Assembly: GCA_015295985.1 (NCBI GenBank)
Contig: DVDX01000024.1
Coordinates: 1 to 64,000 of the forward strand
DNA: 64,000 bases
DNA from: Synechococcus sp. M44_DOE_062
Lineage (GTDB): Bacteria > Cyanobacteriota > Cyanobacteriia > Thermostichales > Thermostichaceae
Direction of reading: 5' to 3'
Under the pieces are notes generated by a model. The model was not told the origin of the DNA, ran no database searches, and saw nothing but the letters and a program-made list of their open reading frames with translations. Positions 19,507 to 28,784 of this stretch are shown here, one piece after another (positions within the stretch are counted from its first letter, which is position 1; each line of letters starts with the position of its first letter). The position numbers and the translations under genes are program-made.

Positions 19507-20505
19507 CTAGCCCTCTGCCTCAGAGGGAAGGGAATCGGGATTGGTATCCTCGCTACTTTTGCCATAGCGCCGCCGCCGCCACCACACCAGTAGAGGGCTG
19601 GCAATAAAAATGCTGGAATACACCCCTAAGGCAAATCCCACCAGCAGAGCGATGGCAAACCCCTTCAAGGTAGCTCCTCCGAAAATGGCGATGGCAATCA
19701 AGGGCAGCATCGTCGTCAGGGTGGTATTCAAGGAGCGGGCAAAAGTTTGATTTAAAGACAGGTTCACCACCTCAGCGAAGCTGACTTTACGGCTCACCAG
19801 GCGAAGGTTTTCGCGGATGCGGTCGTAAATGACCACAGTGTCGTTGACGGAAAAGCCGATGATGGTCAGCAGTGCCACCACAAACAGGCTATCCACCTCC
19901 ATGCCCACCGTCAGGCCCAAAAGGGCAAACAGCCCTATCGTCAACACCACATCGTGCAGCAGTGCCAAAATGGCAAACACCGCGTAATCCCACTGGAAGC
20001 GCAGGGCCAGGTACAGCACAATGAGCCCGAAAGAGATGAGCACCGCCACAATGCCAGAACGCAAGAGCAAACGCCCCACCGTCGGGCCAACCGTTTCGAC
20101 CAGATTGCGCTCAAAGGGGGCAACCTCCTGCCGTAGGGTGGCTTCCACGGCCAAGCGCTCCGTCTCCGACAAGGGGGGCATACGAATCAGGGCTTCCTGG
20201 CCCGTCTGGGTGTCCAGTTGAATGATGCTGCTCCCCAGGTTGTGTTCCTGCAGCGCCCGCCGCAGCTCCTCGGTGGTGACAGGCCGCTCAAAGCTCAGAT
20301 CCAGCAAAGTACCGCCGGAAAAATCCAACCCCAGGCGCAGGGGGGTTCCCAGAGAAGCCAGGGAAAAAGCCATGCTGACCAGCCCCACCAGCAACACCCC
20401 CAAGGAGAAGCCAAACCACAGCCTGCTCCGCCCAACAATGTCGAAGCGGTAGTCCAGCAAACGAGAGGAGGCCGGATCTACGGGGGATAGCTCTTGAGCC
20501 GTCAT
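19507..20505 (-). CDS. secF: Protein translocase subunit SecF
   Basis: SecF works with SecD to pull exported proteins across the membrane using the proton gradient. The 332-residue protein has six membrane segments: one near the N-terminus, then five after residue 150. FDIVGRSRLWFGFS, LRLGLDFSGGTLLDL and the block FSVNDTVVIYDRIREN are diagnostic. secD lies upstream with a 4-base overlap (stop/start ATGA), giving translational coupling. The C-terminus ends in a charged tail. Confidence 0.95.
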   Translation of the reverse strand: MTAQELSPVDPASSRLLDYRFDIVGRSRLWFGFSLGVLLVGLVSMAFSLASLGTPLRLGLDFSGGTLLDLSFERPVTTEELRRALQEHNLGSSIIQLDTQTGQEALIRMPPLSETERLAVEATLRQEVAPFERNLVETVGPTVGRLLLRSGIVAVLISFGLIVLYLALRFQWDYAVFAILALLHDVVLTIGLFALLGLTVGMEVDSLFVVALLTIIGFSVNDTVVIYDRIRENLRLVSRKVSFAEVVNLSLNQTFARSLNTTLTTMLPLIAIAIFGGATLKGFAIALLVGFALGVYSSIFIASPLLVWWRRRRYGKSSEDTNPDSLPSEAEG

Positions 20506-21848
20506 GATTGAGCCGTCTCCATCTGAACGCCGTAAAACTGAGGTTTGCGCAAGCTGGGGATCCCCATCGCCGCCAAGAGCAGGGTACGGGTGCAGGTGAT
20601 GGCCGTAAAGAAGCTCACCAGAATACCAATGCCCAGGGTTACCGCAAACCCTTTCACCAGACCCATCCCCAGCCAGAAGAGCACGCCACAGACCAAAAGG
20701 GTGGTTACATTGCTGTCCAGGATGCTGCTGAAGGCGCGGTTAAACCCTTCCGAAATGGACTTGTAGATGGATTTGCCAGCCCGCAACTCTTCTTTAATGC
20801 GCTCGAAGATCAACACGTTGGCATCCACCGCCATGCCGATGCTGAGGATAAAGCCAGCGATCCCCGGCAGAGTCATGGTGACCCCCAGCAGTTGGAACAG
20901 AGCAAAGGTGCAGAGGGCATAGATGAGCAGAGCGATGTCGGCAATCAGCCCCGGCAGGCGATAGTAGGCCACCATAAAGATAAAAACCAGCACCAAGCCC
21001 CCAATCCCGGCATAGAGACTGCGGCGCACGCTCACTTCCCCCAAAGTGGCCCCAACGGTGCGATTTTCAATCACCTGAATGGGAACCGGCAGCGCCCCTG
21101 CCTTGAGCTTGACGGCCAGATCGGTAGCGGTCTCCACCGTAAAATTCCCTGTGATCACCGCCGTCCCGCCGGTAATGCCGGTGCGGGCAAACTCCGGCCC
21201 CACTATCGGGGCACTGATCAGCACGTCGTCCAGAAAAATGCCCAATGGACGTTCTGTCCCGGCCAGATCTCGGGTGAGCTGAGTAAATTTTTCTGCCCCC
21301 TCCGGCTTGAACTCCAGCAACACTTCCCAACTTTGGGATCCGCGGCGGGGGGCTTGGGGATAGGCGTTGCGCAGCAGATCCCCGGTGAGGCCGACTCGCT
21401 CAAACAGAGTATCCGGATTCTCCCCTGCCGTTACCTCTCCCCGCTCGTTGCGGGGCAGCGCGCTGACAGGAACCAAGCCCTTGCGAAACTCCAATTGGGC
21501 CGTATCTCCAAGGAGAGCAATGGCCCGATCCGGATCCGCTACCCCCGGCAACTGCACGAACAGGCGGTCTTGGCCGCTGATTTGCACCAGAGGCTCAGCC
21601 ACCCCCAACCCGTTGATCCGCTGCTGGATGACGGCCTCTACCCCTTGCATCACTTCGGGGGTGATCTCAGGCACCTCCTCGGTGGGCATGGCTTGTAGCG
21701 TGAGCTGGGTTCCTCCCTTGAGGTCAAGGCCAAGGCGAACCTCCCGGCTGAAGCCCAAGTAAACGAGGGCAACCACCACGGCCAAGATGAAGATCAACCC
21801 CCGCAAAAAGGCGAGCCGGCTGAGCCACGAAGCTGAGAATTGGGTCAT
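20502..21848 (-). CDS. secD: Protein translocase subunit SecD
   Basis: This 448-residue inner/thylakoid membrane protein partners SecF. It has an N-terminal membrane segment, VRLGLDLKGGTQLTLQ, a periplasmic P1 domain (about 50-270) and five C-terminal membrane segments containing LPGIAGFILSIGMAVDANVLIFERIKEELR. The periplasmic region matches SecD: QRINGLGVAEPLVQISGQDRLFVQLPGV. It overlaps secF by 4 bases. Confidence 0.95.
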   Translation of the reverse strand: MTQFSASWLSRLAFLRGLIFILAVVVALVYLGFSREVRLGLDLKGGTQLTLQAMPTEEVPEITPEVMQGVEAVIQQRINGLGVAEPLVQISGQDRLFVQLPGVADPDRAIALLGDTAQLEFRKGLVPVSALPRNERGEVTAGENPDTLFERVGLTGDLLRNAYPQAPRRGSQSWEVLLEFKPEGAEKFTQLTRDLAGTERPLGIFLDDVLISAPIVGPEFARTGITGGTAVITGNFTVETATDLAVKLKAGALPVPIQVIENRTVGATLGEVSVRRSLYAGIGGLVLVFIFMVAYYRLPGLIADIALLIYALCTFALFQLLGVTMTLPGIAGFILSIGMAVDANVLIFERIKEELRAGKSIYKSISEGFNRAFSSILDSNVTTLLVCGVLFWLGMGLVKGFAVTLGIGILVSFFTAITCTRTLLLAAMGIPSLRKPQFYGVQMETAQS

Positions 21849-22223
21849 AGGCCTGAAAGGACGAGGAACGCTGGCAGACTCGATCTGAGGCTCTTAGGAT
21901 TTTGGCACTTTCCGAGCCTTCTGATCCTATCGCAGACGGGATCCCTTGCTTGGCAAGGCGGAAAACGGCAGAGCCAGTGGCGCTGCCCTGACAAAATGGC
22001 CCTTGGGATCCACCGCAAAGGCAACCCCCAGCTTGATGGAGATGGGTACTGGGTTATCGCTTTGGGCAGGGGGGATGAAGTTCAAAGCCGTTATTGTTGA
22101 TGTTGATCAAGTAAGGAATGCCCCTGCTGGTTTGGGCCGACCCTAGGTTAGGCTATTGCCATCCCGGGGGAGCAGGAAACACCTCTGCCCGGAAGTCGGC
22201 GAGTTGAGTGAAGGAAGGTTGAG
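21849..22223. other. Intergenic region upstream of secD and of the FxLYD-type gene
   Basis: These 375 bases carry no credible gene; the frames found lack protein-like features. Divergent promoters for secD (left) and the secreted protein at 22224 (right) are expected here. No hairpin or known regulatory motif stands out. Confidence 0.4.
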
Positions 22224-23072
22224 GTGAATGGGAGACTGGCCTGCCATTTCCCTGTGCTGCTATTGACCCTGCCTCTGTGGGGATCCCCGACCTGGGCCGG
22301 AGAGTATTTCACCGAGGAAGTGACCAGCCCTAGCCTGGAGATCATTCACGGCTGGCGGCAGGAGGTGTACGGCATTGGGGTTACCATCACCAACACCAGC
22401 CTCGGCTCCTTTCGCGTGCCCTTGGAAATTGATATGGAGGATCGGGCTAGCTGTGAGCGGGCCGACTTGGTGCTGACGAACAATCGCATCATGCCGATGG
22501 GATCCTTCCAGGACTGCATTCTCAACATCTTTCCCTACCTGGATAAGTTCATCAACCAAGAAGTCGCCAGCATTCGAGTCACCCTAAAAGGGCCGGCTCC
22601 CCCTCTGGAAATTCCGCTAGAGGAGTCGGATCGGCTGATTTTGGCCCAGGTGGCCAACCAATCGCGGGAAGCCTTTGTTTTCTTTCAGCAGGAGTTGGCC
22701 CGTGTTTTGGAGCTGCTGAGGCAGTCGGATCCCAGCCAGAGCGAGACGGCCCCACAGCCTGCTACCCCAGCCCCAACCGCCACTCCAGCCGAGTCTGCTG
22801 CCAGCCCAGGAGATTTTGTAATTGTGGGATCCATTCGGGAAGAACGAGTGGGGGCTGGTAGCCGTCTAAGCGTGGAAGCAATCAACCGCAGCACCCGCAC
22901 GGTTCTCAACGCCCGTGCTCGTTTCACCTTCTATCGCGGGGAGGAAGTTGTTGATACGCGAGTGGTAGCATTCGAACCCAGTGACGTGCCCCCCGGACAA
23001 AGGGCCTCTGCCAGTGTGCTGAAAACCGAGGCCAACTGGGATCGCGTTACGGTGACCTTCCAGTGGCAGTAA
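22224..23072 (+). CDS. Exported protein with FxLYD-like C-terminal domain
   Basis: This 282-residue protein of unknown role has a signal peptide (about 1-25, ending near TWAGEYF). A beta-rich N-terminal domain (about 26-140) is followed by a Pro/Ala/Thr-rich linker (about 172-192). The C-terminal domain of about 85 residues (IVGSIREERVGAGSRLSVEAIN, then LNARARFTFYRGEEVVDT) resembles FxLYD/DUF3426-type beta-sandwich modules. The start is GTG at 22224, supported by AAGGAAGG ending 6 bases upstream. It converges on chlP with 7 bases between stops. Function is not recognisable; extracytoplasmic location is a safe inference. Confidence 0.65.
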   Translation: MNGRLACHFPVLLLTLPLWGSPTWAGEYFTEEVTSPSLEIIHGWRQEVYGIGVTITNTSLGSFRVPLEIDMEDRASCERADLVLTNNRIMPMGSFQDCILNIFPYLDKFINQEVASIRVTLKGPAPPLEIPLEESDRLILAQVANQSREAFVFFQQELARVLELLRQSDPSQSETAPQPATPAPTATPAESAASPGDFVIVGSIREERVGAGSRLSVEAINRSTRTVLNARARFTFYRGEEVVDTRVVAFEPSDVPPGQRASASVLKTEANWDRVTVTFQWQ

Positions 23073-23079
23073 GGTTGCC

Positions 23080-24300
23080 TCAGGGGGCTAAAGCGTTGCC
23101 CCGAATCAGGCTGCCTAGCGTTTTAACCGTGATCTTGAACTGCACCCAAGGGCTCAGGGGCACCACCGTTTTGTAGAGGTAGCTGTCAAAGGTCATCCTC
23201 TGCACATCCCGGTCGGCGCACATCTCCACGAAGGCTTCACGGGTGGCGTTGGAACGGTAGAACACCCGCTGCAGAATATCCAAGACTTTGTAGGTCAAGC
23301 CGTATTGGCGATCCCAGCGCTTGAGATACAGCTTTAGATCCTCTTCACTGGGGATGCGCGCCCCACCGTTAGAGGTCTCGACAATGGTCTCAGCGCACAT
23401 GCGGCCTGACTTGGCAGCAAAATAGATCCCTTCGCCACTGGATTTGGTTACGTATCCCGCCGCATCTCCCACCAAAGCAGCACGGCCCACCACGCGGCGC
23501 GGACGGGGATGCTCTGGGATGGGATGGGCTTCCACCTTGATCACCTGGCCCCCGCGGATACGCTCAGCAGCACGGGCGCGGATCCCGGCTTGCAACTTTT
23601 GGATGTGGGCTTGGTTCACCTTCATGGTGCCGGTGCCCACGGCTACATGGTTGGACTTGGGAAACACCCAGGCATAAAAGTCTGGAGAAACATCGTCCCC
23701 CACGTACATTTCTGCTCGCTCTTCGTAGTAGGCCATTTTGTCGTCCGGGAGCCGGATTCGCTCCTGAAAGGCCAGAGCATAGTTATAGTCCCCAGCACCA
23801 ATGGCTTCCGCCACCTTGGAGTGGAACCCATCTGCCCCAATCACCAGATCCACTGCCAAAGAACGCGGCACCCCTTGCCTTGATCCGTCAGAGAAATCGT
23901 TGTAGTGCAGGATGTAGGGATCCCGGCCATTTTGGGGGATTTCCAGATGCATCACCTTGCCGTTGATCAGCGCCGCCCCTTTTTGGTGGGCACGATTGCG
24001 CAAGAAAGCATCCAAGATCTCGCGGCGGCACATGCCGATGTATTCGTTTTCCTTTTCGAGGGCAATGTCCACCTCATAGTTGGAGGGGGAGATCATCTTC
24101 ATCTTGCGCACTTTGCGGTCGATGATCTCAGGGGGAAGGTCAAATTCTGAAACCATACAGAGGGGAATGGCGCCGCCACAGGGTTTGGCATTGTCCAGCT
24201 TCCGCTCAAACAAAAAGGTTTCAATTCCAGCTTGGGCTAGAACTTCAGCAGCAGAGGCTCCGGCTGGCCCGCCCCCCACAACAGCAACTCTCAGGCTCAA
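23080..24300 (-). CDS. chlP: Geranylgeranyl reductase
   Basis: ChlP reduces the geranylgeranyl chain to phytyl for chlorophyll a, tocopherol and phylloquinone. The 406-residue flavoprotein has the FAD loop VAVVGGGPAGASAAEVLAQAGI at the N-terminus, then KPCGGAIPLCMV, VDLVIGADGFHSKVAEAIG and GRAALVGDAAGYVTKSSGEGIYFA, matching plant and cyanobacterial ChlP closely. KSNHVAVGTGTM is also typical. It is a single-gene unit on the minus strand, a clear mark of an oxygenic phototroph. Confidence 0.95.
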   Translation of the reverse strand: MSLRVAVVGGGPAGASAAEVLAQAGIETFLFERKLDNAKPCGGAIPLCMVSEFDLPPEIIDRKVRKMKMISPSNYEVDIALEKENEYIGMCRREILDAFLRNRAHQKGAALINGKVMHLEIPQNGRDPYILHYNDFSDGSRQGVPRSLAVDLVIGADGFHSKVAEAIGAGDYNYALAFQERIRLPDDKMAYYEERAEMYVGDDVSPDFYAWVFPKSNHVAVGTGTMKVNQAHIQKLQAGIRARAAERIRGGQVIKVEAHPIPEHPRPRRVVGRAALVGDAAGYVTKSSGEGIYFAAKSGRMCAETIVETSNGGARIPSEEDLKLYLKRWDRQYGLTYKVLDILQRVFYRSNATREAFVEMCADRDVQRMTFDSYLYKTVVPLSPWVQFKITVKTLGSLIRGNALAP

Positions 24301-24568
24301 GGCGCTCTCCTCGATGCAAATGCGACTGGCTCATCAGACAGCAGGCATCCTACCACAGCTCCTCAGAAGCATTGCGAACCTTGACGAAGTGTTGCAGGGT
24401 GGCCCAGGTCTGTGGCCACGGTCTACCCCGATTTGACCTAAGCTTTCTAATGCGTTTATCCGCAACCTCATTCTGAACACAGCCGGTCGCGTTGGCATTG
24501 CTTAGCAACAAAAGCAAGCTCTCTCTGCTTTGAGAACTGTTCACGCAACTGGGCGCACTCGCCTGCCT
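24301..24568. other. Intergenic region upstream of chlP
   Basis: No gene is visible. This region contains the chlP promoter on its left side and the 3' end of the lipoprotein gene transcript on its right. No terminator was identified. Confidence 0.4.
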
Positions 24569-25705
24569 CTACAAAAGGCCCTGTCGCATCTGATCCCAGA
24601 GATTGAGATAGGACTCGGCTTCGGCTGAGCTCAAGGGGCGCCAGATCTCCGAGCGTTGCCAAGTGGAGATTTGAAAGTCGGCTCTGCGTTGCAGGCGTGG
24701 GGCAAGTTGAGCCCAATCCAGTGGTAAAATGGAAGGGATCCCGCTCAGATTAACCAAGCGAGGCGCAAATTCGGGATTCAAGACAAAATCAAGCCAGTCG
24801 GCCAACAGGGATCCGGAAGCTGTCTGGGTTGATTCTGCGTGGGTATTGTCTTCGACGTGAGGTCGCACCCAAACATCCCACCAGATGGCGGATCCGGAAG
24901 CCGGGATCACCACTGCCAGCTCAGGGTAGTTGGCTTGGGTGGCGTAGAGATCCTGGGACCAGCCCACGGCCACCCAGCTATCGGCCAAGCGCAAGATGGG
25001 CAGATAGTCGGAAGAGGTGTAAGTTAAAACCTGGCGATGCAGGGATCCCAGCTCTTGCCGTAGTTCGGCATCCTCAGGGTCGAGGGGATCGTTGTAGGAG
25101 CGGCCCAATTTCTTCAGGGTTAGCCCAATTACCTCTCGCGGATGATCCGGCAGAGTCAGTTTGCCGGCCAGATCAGGCCGCCACAGATCCGCCCAGTCCC
25201 GGATGGGCTCCCTCACCCGATCCCGGCGGTAGGCAATGGCTGTTACCCCCCAGCGCCAGGGCACACCCCAGATCTGCCCCTCCCGACGTGCTGCAGCTTG
25301 CCAACGGGGATCCAAATTGCGCCATCCTTCTCCCAGCAAGCTTTCCGGTAGCGGATCCAGCCAACCAGCAGCAATGGCCCGATCCAACCCGTCGGCCCCC
25401 AACAAACTCAAAGCCGCCACCGGCAGCCGCCGCCGGAACCATCCCCCCGGATCCCACCAGGCCGGATCAGCCGGCTGAACACTTTGCTGCAGATAGGCCA
25501 ACAACTGCTCCCGACTCTCCAGCAGTTGCAGCCGAAAGCGGGCCTGGGTCTTGCGGCGAAACTCGTTGAGCAAGCTGGTGGGGATCCCTTGCTTGAGGGC
25601 CACGATAAGAGGCAGGTGCGCATCCGGCCCCCCACATCCTGCCGCCACCAGTCCCAACAGGATCCCCTGCAGAAGCTCACGTCGGCTCAGCCGTATCTCG
25701 ACCAC
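24569..25705 (-). CDS. Tat-exported solute-binding lipoprotein
   Basis: This 378-residue protein is shaped like the substrate-binding part of a spermidine/putrescine or iron ABC importer. The N-terminus has a twin-arginine motif (LSRRELLQG) and a lipobox LVAAGC, cysteine at about residue 23, so it should be exported folded and lipid-anchored. Later segments include GQIWGVPWRWGVTAIAYRRD and WVAVGWSQDLYATQ, typical of PotD-like proteins. No permease or ATPase gene is near, so its transporter partner is elsewhere or it has another role. The start overlaps the end of the resolvase-like gene by 29 bases, so the two are coupled. Confidence 0.75.
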   Translation of the reverse strand: MVEIRLSRRELLQGILLGLVAAGCGGPDAHLPLIVALKQGIPTSLLNEFRRKTQARFRLQLLESREQLLAYLQQSVQPADPAWWDPGGWFRRRLPVAALSLLGADGLDRAIAAGWLDPLPESLLGEGWRNLDPRWQAAARREGQIWGVPWRWGVTAIAYRRDRVREPIRDWADLWRPDLAGKLTLPDHPREVIGLTLKKLGRSYNDPLDPEDAELRQELGSLHRQVLTYTSSDYLPILRLADSWVAVGWSQDLYATQANYPELAVVIPASGSAIWWDVWVRPHVEDNTHAESTQTASGSLLADWLDFVLNPEFAPRLVNLSGIPSILPLDWAQLAPRLQRRADFQISTWQRSEIWRPLSSAEAESYLNLWDQMRQGLL

Positions 25706-26141
25706 GACAATACCGCTCCACCAAGATTAGAGCCACCAGATCATCGTAAGCCTTAGCCGGCACCCGCATCCCCTTGGGCAAGAGCCGCTGCCATCCTCGC
25801 GGTGGGTAAAAATCCCAGTAGCGCTGCCGGGCTTCTTGGGAGCTGTGCCGCTCATCCACCAAGACGATCTGCTGCGGGGGGAGAATGGATTCCAGTTGAG
25901 ACTTCCAGGCTTGGGCCGTCGTCTGATTGCCCAGGATCACCTGCTCCGCCTGAAACTGTTGCCGGAGAGCTTGCAGTCTAGACAACGCTGCCGAGGAAGG
26001 GATCACCTCCCGGTGTAAAACCTTCAGCTCCCTTTGCGGAAGCACCTGCACCACAGCAATGCCGCACTTGTCGCGCCCTGGGTCGAAACCAATCAGCACT
26101 CGCCCACCCTCAAGCTTTGCCGAATGGAGTGGGTTCCTCAT
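25677..26141 (-). CDS. Small RNase H-fold, resolvase-like protein
   Basis: The 154-residue product contains an RNase H-like start, VLIGFDPGRDKCGIAVVQV, with the acidic residue in GFDPG. ERHSSQEARQRYW and the C-terminal AKAYDDLVALILVERYC resemble the rear half of Holliday-junction resolvase-like proteins of the YqgF group. It is clearly different from the ruvX gene at 12260. The nuclease role is inferred from the fold alone. It overlaps the upstream DUF3084 gene by 4 bases and the downstream lipoprotein gene by 29, giving a three-gene overlapping unit. Confidence 0.6.
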   Translation of the reverse strand: MRNPLHSAKLEGGRVLIGFDPGRDKCGIAVVQVLPQRELKVLHREVIPSSAALSRLQALRQQFQAEQVILGNQTTAQAWKSQLESILPPQQIVLVDERHSSQEARQRYWDFYPPRGWQRLLPKGMRVPAKAYDDLVALILVERYCRGRDTAEPT

Positions 26142-27517
26142 CCCTCAGGGCGCCCCGCCTGTTGAACTCCAGGAGAGCCGGGTTGACCAGAAGCTTCCGC
26201 CATCAGAAAACTCACCCGCAACGGCCCTGCCGTGTAGATGTCGGTGTCGGCAACCAGCTTCACATCCAGAGGGGTGGTACTCTGGCGGAGATGCTGCACA
26301 ACCTCCAGAAACTTGACCTGGGAGAACTCCCCAACCGTGCCGGTGATGGGATCCGAGAGGAGCCCCTCCTCCTGCGAGCGCTGATTGGCCTGGTTCAGCA
26401 GCCCCAGCAGTTGCTGTTGGATTTGATTTTCGCTCAAACCCGGTTGAATCACCCCGTGGGCCAGCACGGATCCCTTGGCGAAGATCCGCTGGTTGGGGTA
26501 AATCTGCACGAGCACAGGCACAGGCTCTCCCTTGAGCCGGTTGGTGAGGGAGAGAATGCGCACCGCCCAGCTTCCGGGTTCTTGCAACTTCTCCAAGGCT
26601 TGATCGGCATCCTCCCGGCGGATCAAGATTGCGTTTTCCAGAGGGGGCATGGGCTGGGATCCAAGGGCAAGGGCCCGCTGCTCCGCCTGGGCCAAAAGTT
26701 GCTCAAACTGCTGCCGGATTGCTTCTGGTTTTGCCCCTCTTGGGGTCTCCACAACCCCCGTTGCCAAGACTTCCCCCGCCAAGATGGCCAGTTCCCCCCG
26801 CCGCAGCCGCACCGCCAACTGGTTAAGCTGCTCGATCTCCTGCTCAAGCTGGTTTTTCTGGTTCTCCAGTTGGGCTAAGGCTGCCTGCACTACATCCAGG
26901 GAGCGCTCCAGTTGCTCTCGATCCAGTTGCAGGGCTTGTTTTTGCGACTCCAGGGTGGCGATCATCTGCCGGGCCGACTCCACCTCTGCCTTCACTGCCT
27001 CCAACTCGGCCTGGGCTCGATCCAGACTGGGCTGCACCTTGGCCAGTTGCTCGTTGGCTGCCGCCAGCTTAGCCTCCGCCTCCTGCCGCTCCTGCAGCGC
27101 CACCGCCAGTTGATCCCGCACTTCGCTCAGGCGGGTTTGGGCTGCCGACTGCTGGCTGCGAAATTGGTCGAGATCCATCTTGAGGTGGTCTCGCTCAACC
27201 CTAAGATCGGCATTTTCCGCTTCCAAAAGGGCTTTTTGGCGGTTGAGGGCCCGCAGCTCTTGCTCCGCCTGAGCAATTTGGTTGGTGTAGCTGAACAGGG
27301 CCTCCGACAGGGAACGGTTGAGGAGCAGCAGTGTGCCCAAGGTCAGGGCGGAGATGCTCACGCCGGTCACCACAGCCACCAGAATGGCTGTATGGCGGGG
27401 GCGCAGGTTAAACCAGGTGAGGCGCTTTTTGCCAATGCGGTAGCCCACCCGATCCCCGACAACGGCAATCAGGCCACTGACAACCAACATGTAGAGGATC
27501 AGCAGTACGCCTTGCAT
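26138..27517 (-). CDS. DUF3084 membrane-anchored coiled-coil protein
   Basis: The product of about 459 residues has two N-terminal membrane segments (about 2-20 and 42-62) followed by a long coiled coil (about 80-225). A C-terminal domain holds GVVETPRGAKPEAIRQQFEQLL, ILSLTNRLKGEPVPVLVQIYPNQ and IFAKGSVLAHGVIQPGLSE. It matches DUF3084, a conserved cyanobacterial family without known function. The chosen ATG at 27517 removes a 11-residue leader with no family character. It is the first gene of an overlapping three-gene run with the resolvase-like and lipoprotein genes. A cell-envelope role is plausible but unproven. Confidence 0.8.
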   Translation of the reverse strand: MQGVLLILYMLVVSGLIAVVGDRVGYRIGKKRLTWFNLRPRHTAILVAVVTGVSISALTLGTLLLLNRSLSEALFSYTNQIAQAEQELRALNRQKALLEAENADLRVERDHLKMDLDQFRSQQSAAQTRLSEVRDQLAVALQERQEAEAKLAAANEQLAKVQPSLDRAQAELEAVKAEVESARQMIATLESQKQALQLDREQLERSLDVVQAALAQLENQKNQLEQEIEQLNQLAVRLRRGELAILAGEVLATGVVETPRGAKPEAIRQQFEQLLAQAEQRALALGSQPMPPLENAILIRREDADQALEKLQEPGSWAVRILSLTNRLKGEPVPVLVQIYPNQRIFAKGSVLAHGVIQPGLSENQIQQQLLGLLNQANQRSQEEGLLSDPITGTVGEFSQVKFLEVVQHLRQSTTPLDVKLVADTDIYTAGPLRVSFLMAEASGQPGSPGVQQAGRPEG

Positions 27518-27620
27518 ATTCCCGGATCCCCGCCATGGAAATCTTAGCAAGGTTGCCCTGAGGACTTTGGGAGTTGTTGGGGGCTGGGAAATTAGGAATT
27601 CAGTGTTTTTTGTAGGGGTT

Positions 27621-28601
27621 CTAATCCGCGTAGAGGAGCCGCTCCACCGCCGCTACGATATCTGCAGGTTGCACGATGGTGGCTGCCTCCAGGGTGCCGT
27701 TGTAGGGGGTGGGAATGTCCTGCGAAGCCAAACGCACCACCGGCGCATCCAGCTCGTCAAACAGTTCTTCCATGATGCGAGCCGTCAGTTCCGCCCCAAT
27801 GCCACCGGATTTCATGTCTTCCTCAACAACAATCACCCGATGGGTTTTGCGCACCGAAGCGGCAATGGTCTCCATATCCAGAGGTTTGAGCGAGATCAAA
27901 TCAATCACCTCAGGGTCGATCTCCTGCTGCACCAGAGTGTCCACGGCCTTGAGCACGTGGTAGCGCATGCGGGAGTAGGTAAGCAGGGTAACATCGGAGC
28001 CAGTTCGGACAATCTCGGCTTTGTCCAAAGGCAAAAGATATTCCTCCTCTGGGAGGTCTTCCTTCAAGTTGTACAAGAGGACATGCTCGAAAAAGAGAAC
28101 CGGGTTGTCATCACGGATGGCAGACTTGAGCAAGCCTTTGGCATTGTAAGGGGTTGAGCAGGCCACGATCTTGAGCCCAGGCACTGCTTGAAAGTAAGCC
28201 TCCAGTCGTTGCGAGTGCTCTGCCCCCAACTGACGGCCCACCCCACCCGGCCCGCGGATGACCATCGGGATCTTGAAGTTGCCCCCGGAAGTGTAGCGGA
28301 GCATACCGGCATTGTTGGCAATTTGGTTGAAGGCCAGGAGCAGAAAGCCCATGTTCATCCCTTCCACCACCGGGCGCAAGCCGGTCATGGCTGCCCCAAT
28401 GGCCAAGCCGGTAAAGCTGTTCTCGCAGATGGGGGTATCCAGCAGGCGCATCTCCCCATACTTGCGATACAGGTCTTTGGTGACTTTGTAGGAGCCGCCG
28501 TAATGGCCGACATCTTCTCCCAAAACAAACACGTTGGGATCGCGGGCCATTTCTTCGTCGAGGGCAGCACGCAAGGCGTTGTAGAGGAATGTCTCGGCCA
28601 T
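27621..28601 (-). CDS. pdhB: Pyruvate dehydrogenase E1 component beta subunit
   Basis: This 326-residue subunit of the E1 enzyme, with PdhA, decarboxylates pyruvate using thiamine diphosphate. Typical motifs are LREALNEAM-like [71 protein letters not shown] and [11 protein letters not shown]. Start is the ATG at 28601; the reading frame continues open beyond it only because it is antisense to pdxA. The E1 alpha, E2 and E3 genes are not in the window, as is common in cyanobacteria where they are scattered. Confidence 0.93.
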   Translation of the reverse strand: MAETFLYNALRAALDEEMARDPNVFVLGEDVGHYGGSYKVTKDLYRKYGEMRLLDTPICENSFTGLAIGAAMTGLRPVVEGMNMGFLLLAFNQIANNAGMLRYTSGGNFKIPMVIRGPGGVGRQLGAEHSQRLEAYFQAVPGLKIVACSTPYNAKGLLKSAIRDDNPVLFFEHVLLYNLKEDLPEEEYLLPLDKAEIVRTGSDVTLLTYSRMRYHVLKAVDTLVQQEIDPEVIDLISLKPLDMETIAASVRKTHRVIVVEEDMKSGGIGAELTARIMEELFDELDAPVVRLASQDIPTPYNGTLEAATIVQPADIVAAVERLLYAD

Positions 28602-28784
28602 AGAGGTCAAATGTCGCCAAACCCTCATTAAACCATTTTGCCGGCATGGATCCCCTTGCGGATGACTGGATAGGCTGAGCTCAGCATTCTGGCTCAAAGG
28701 GATGGCGACCTTCCCCGCAACTCCCGTCAGCACTCTGGTTCCCTTGGAAAATAGGGATTGCCTGTCTTGTCGAGGGAAGACACC

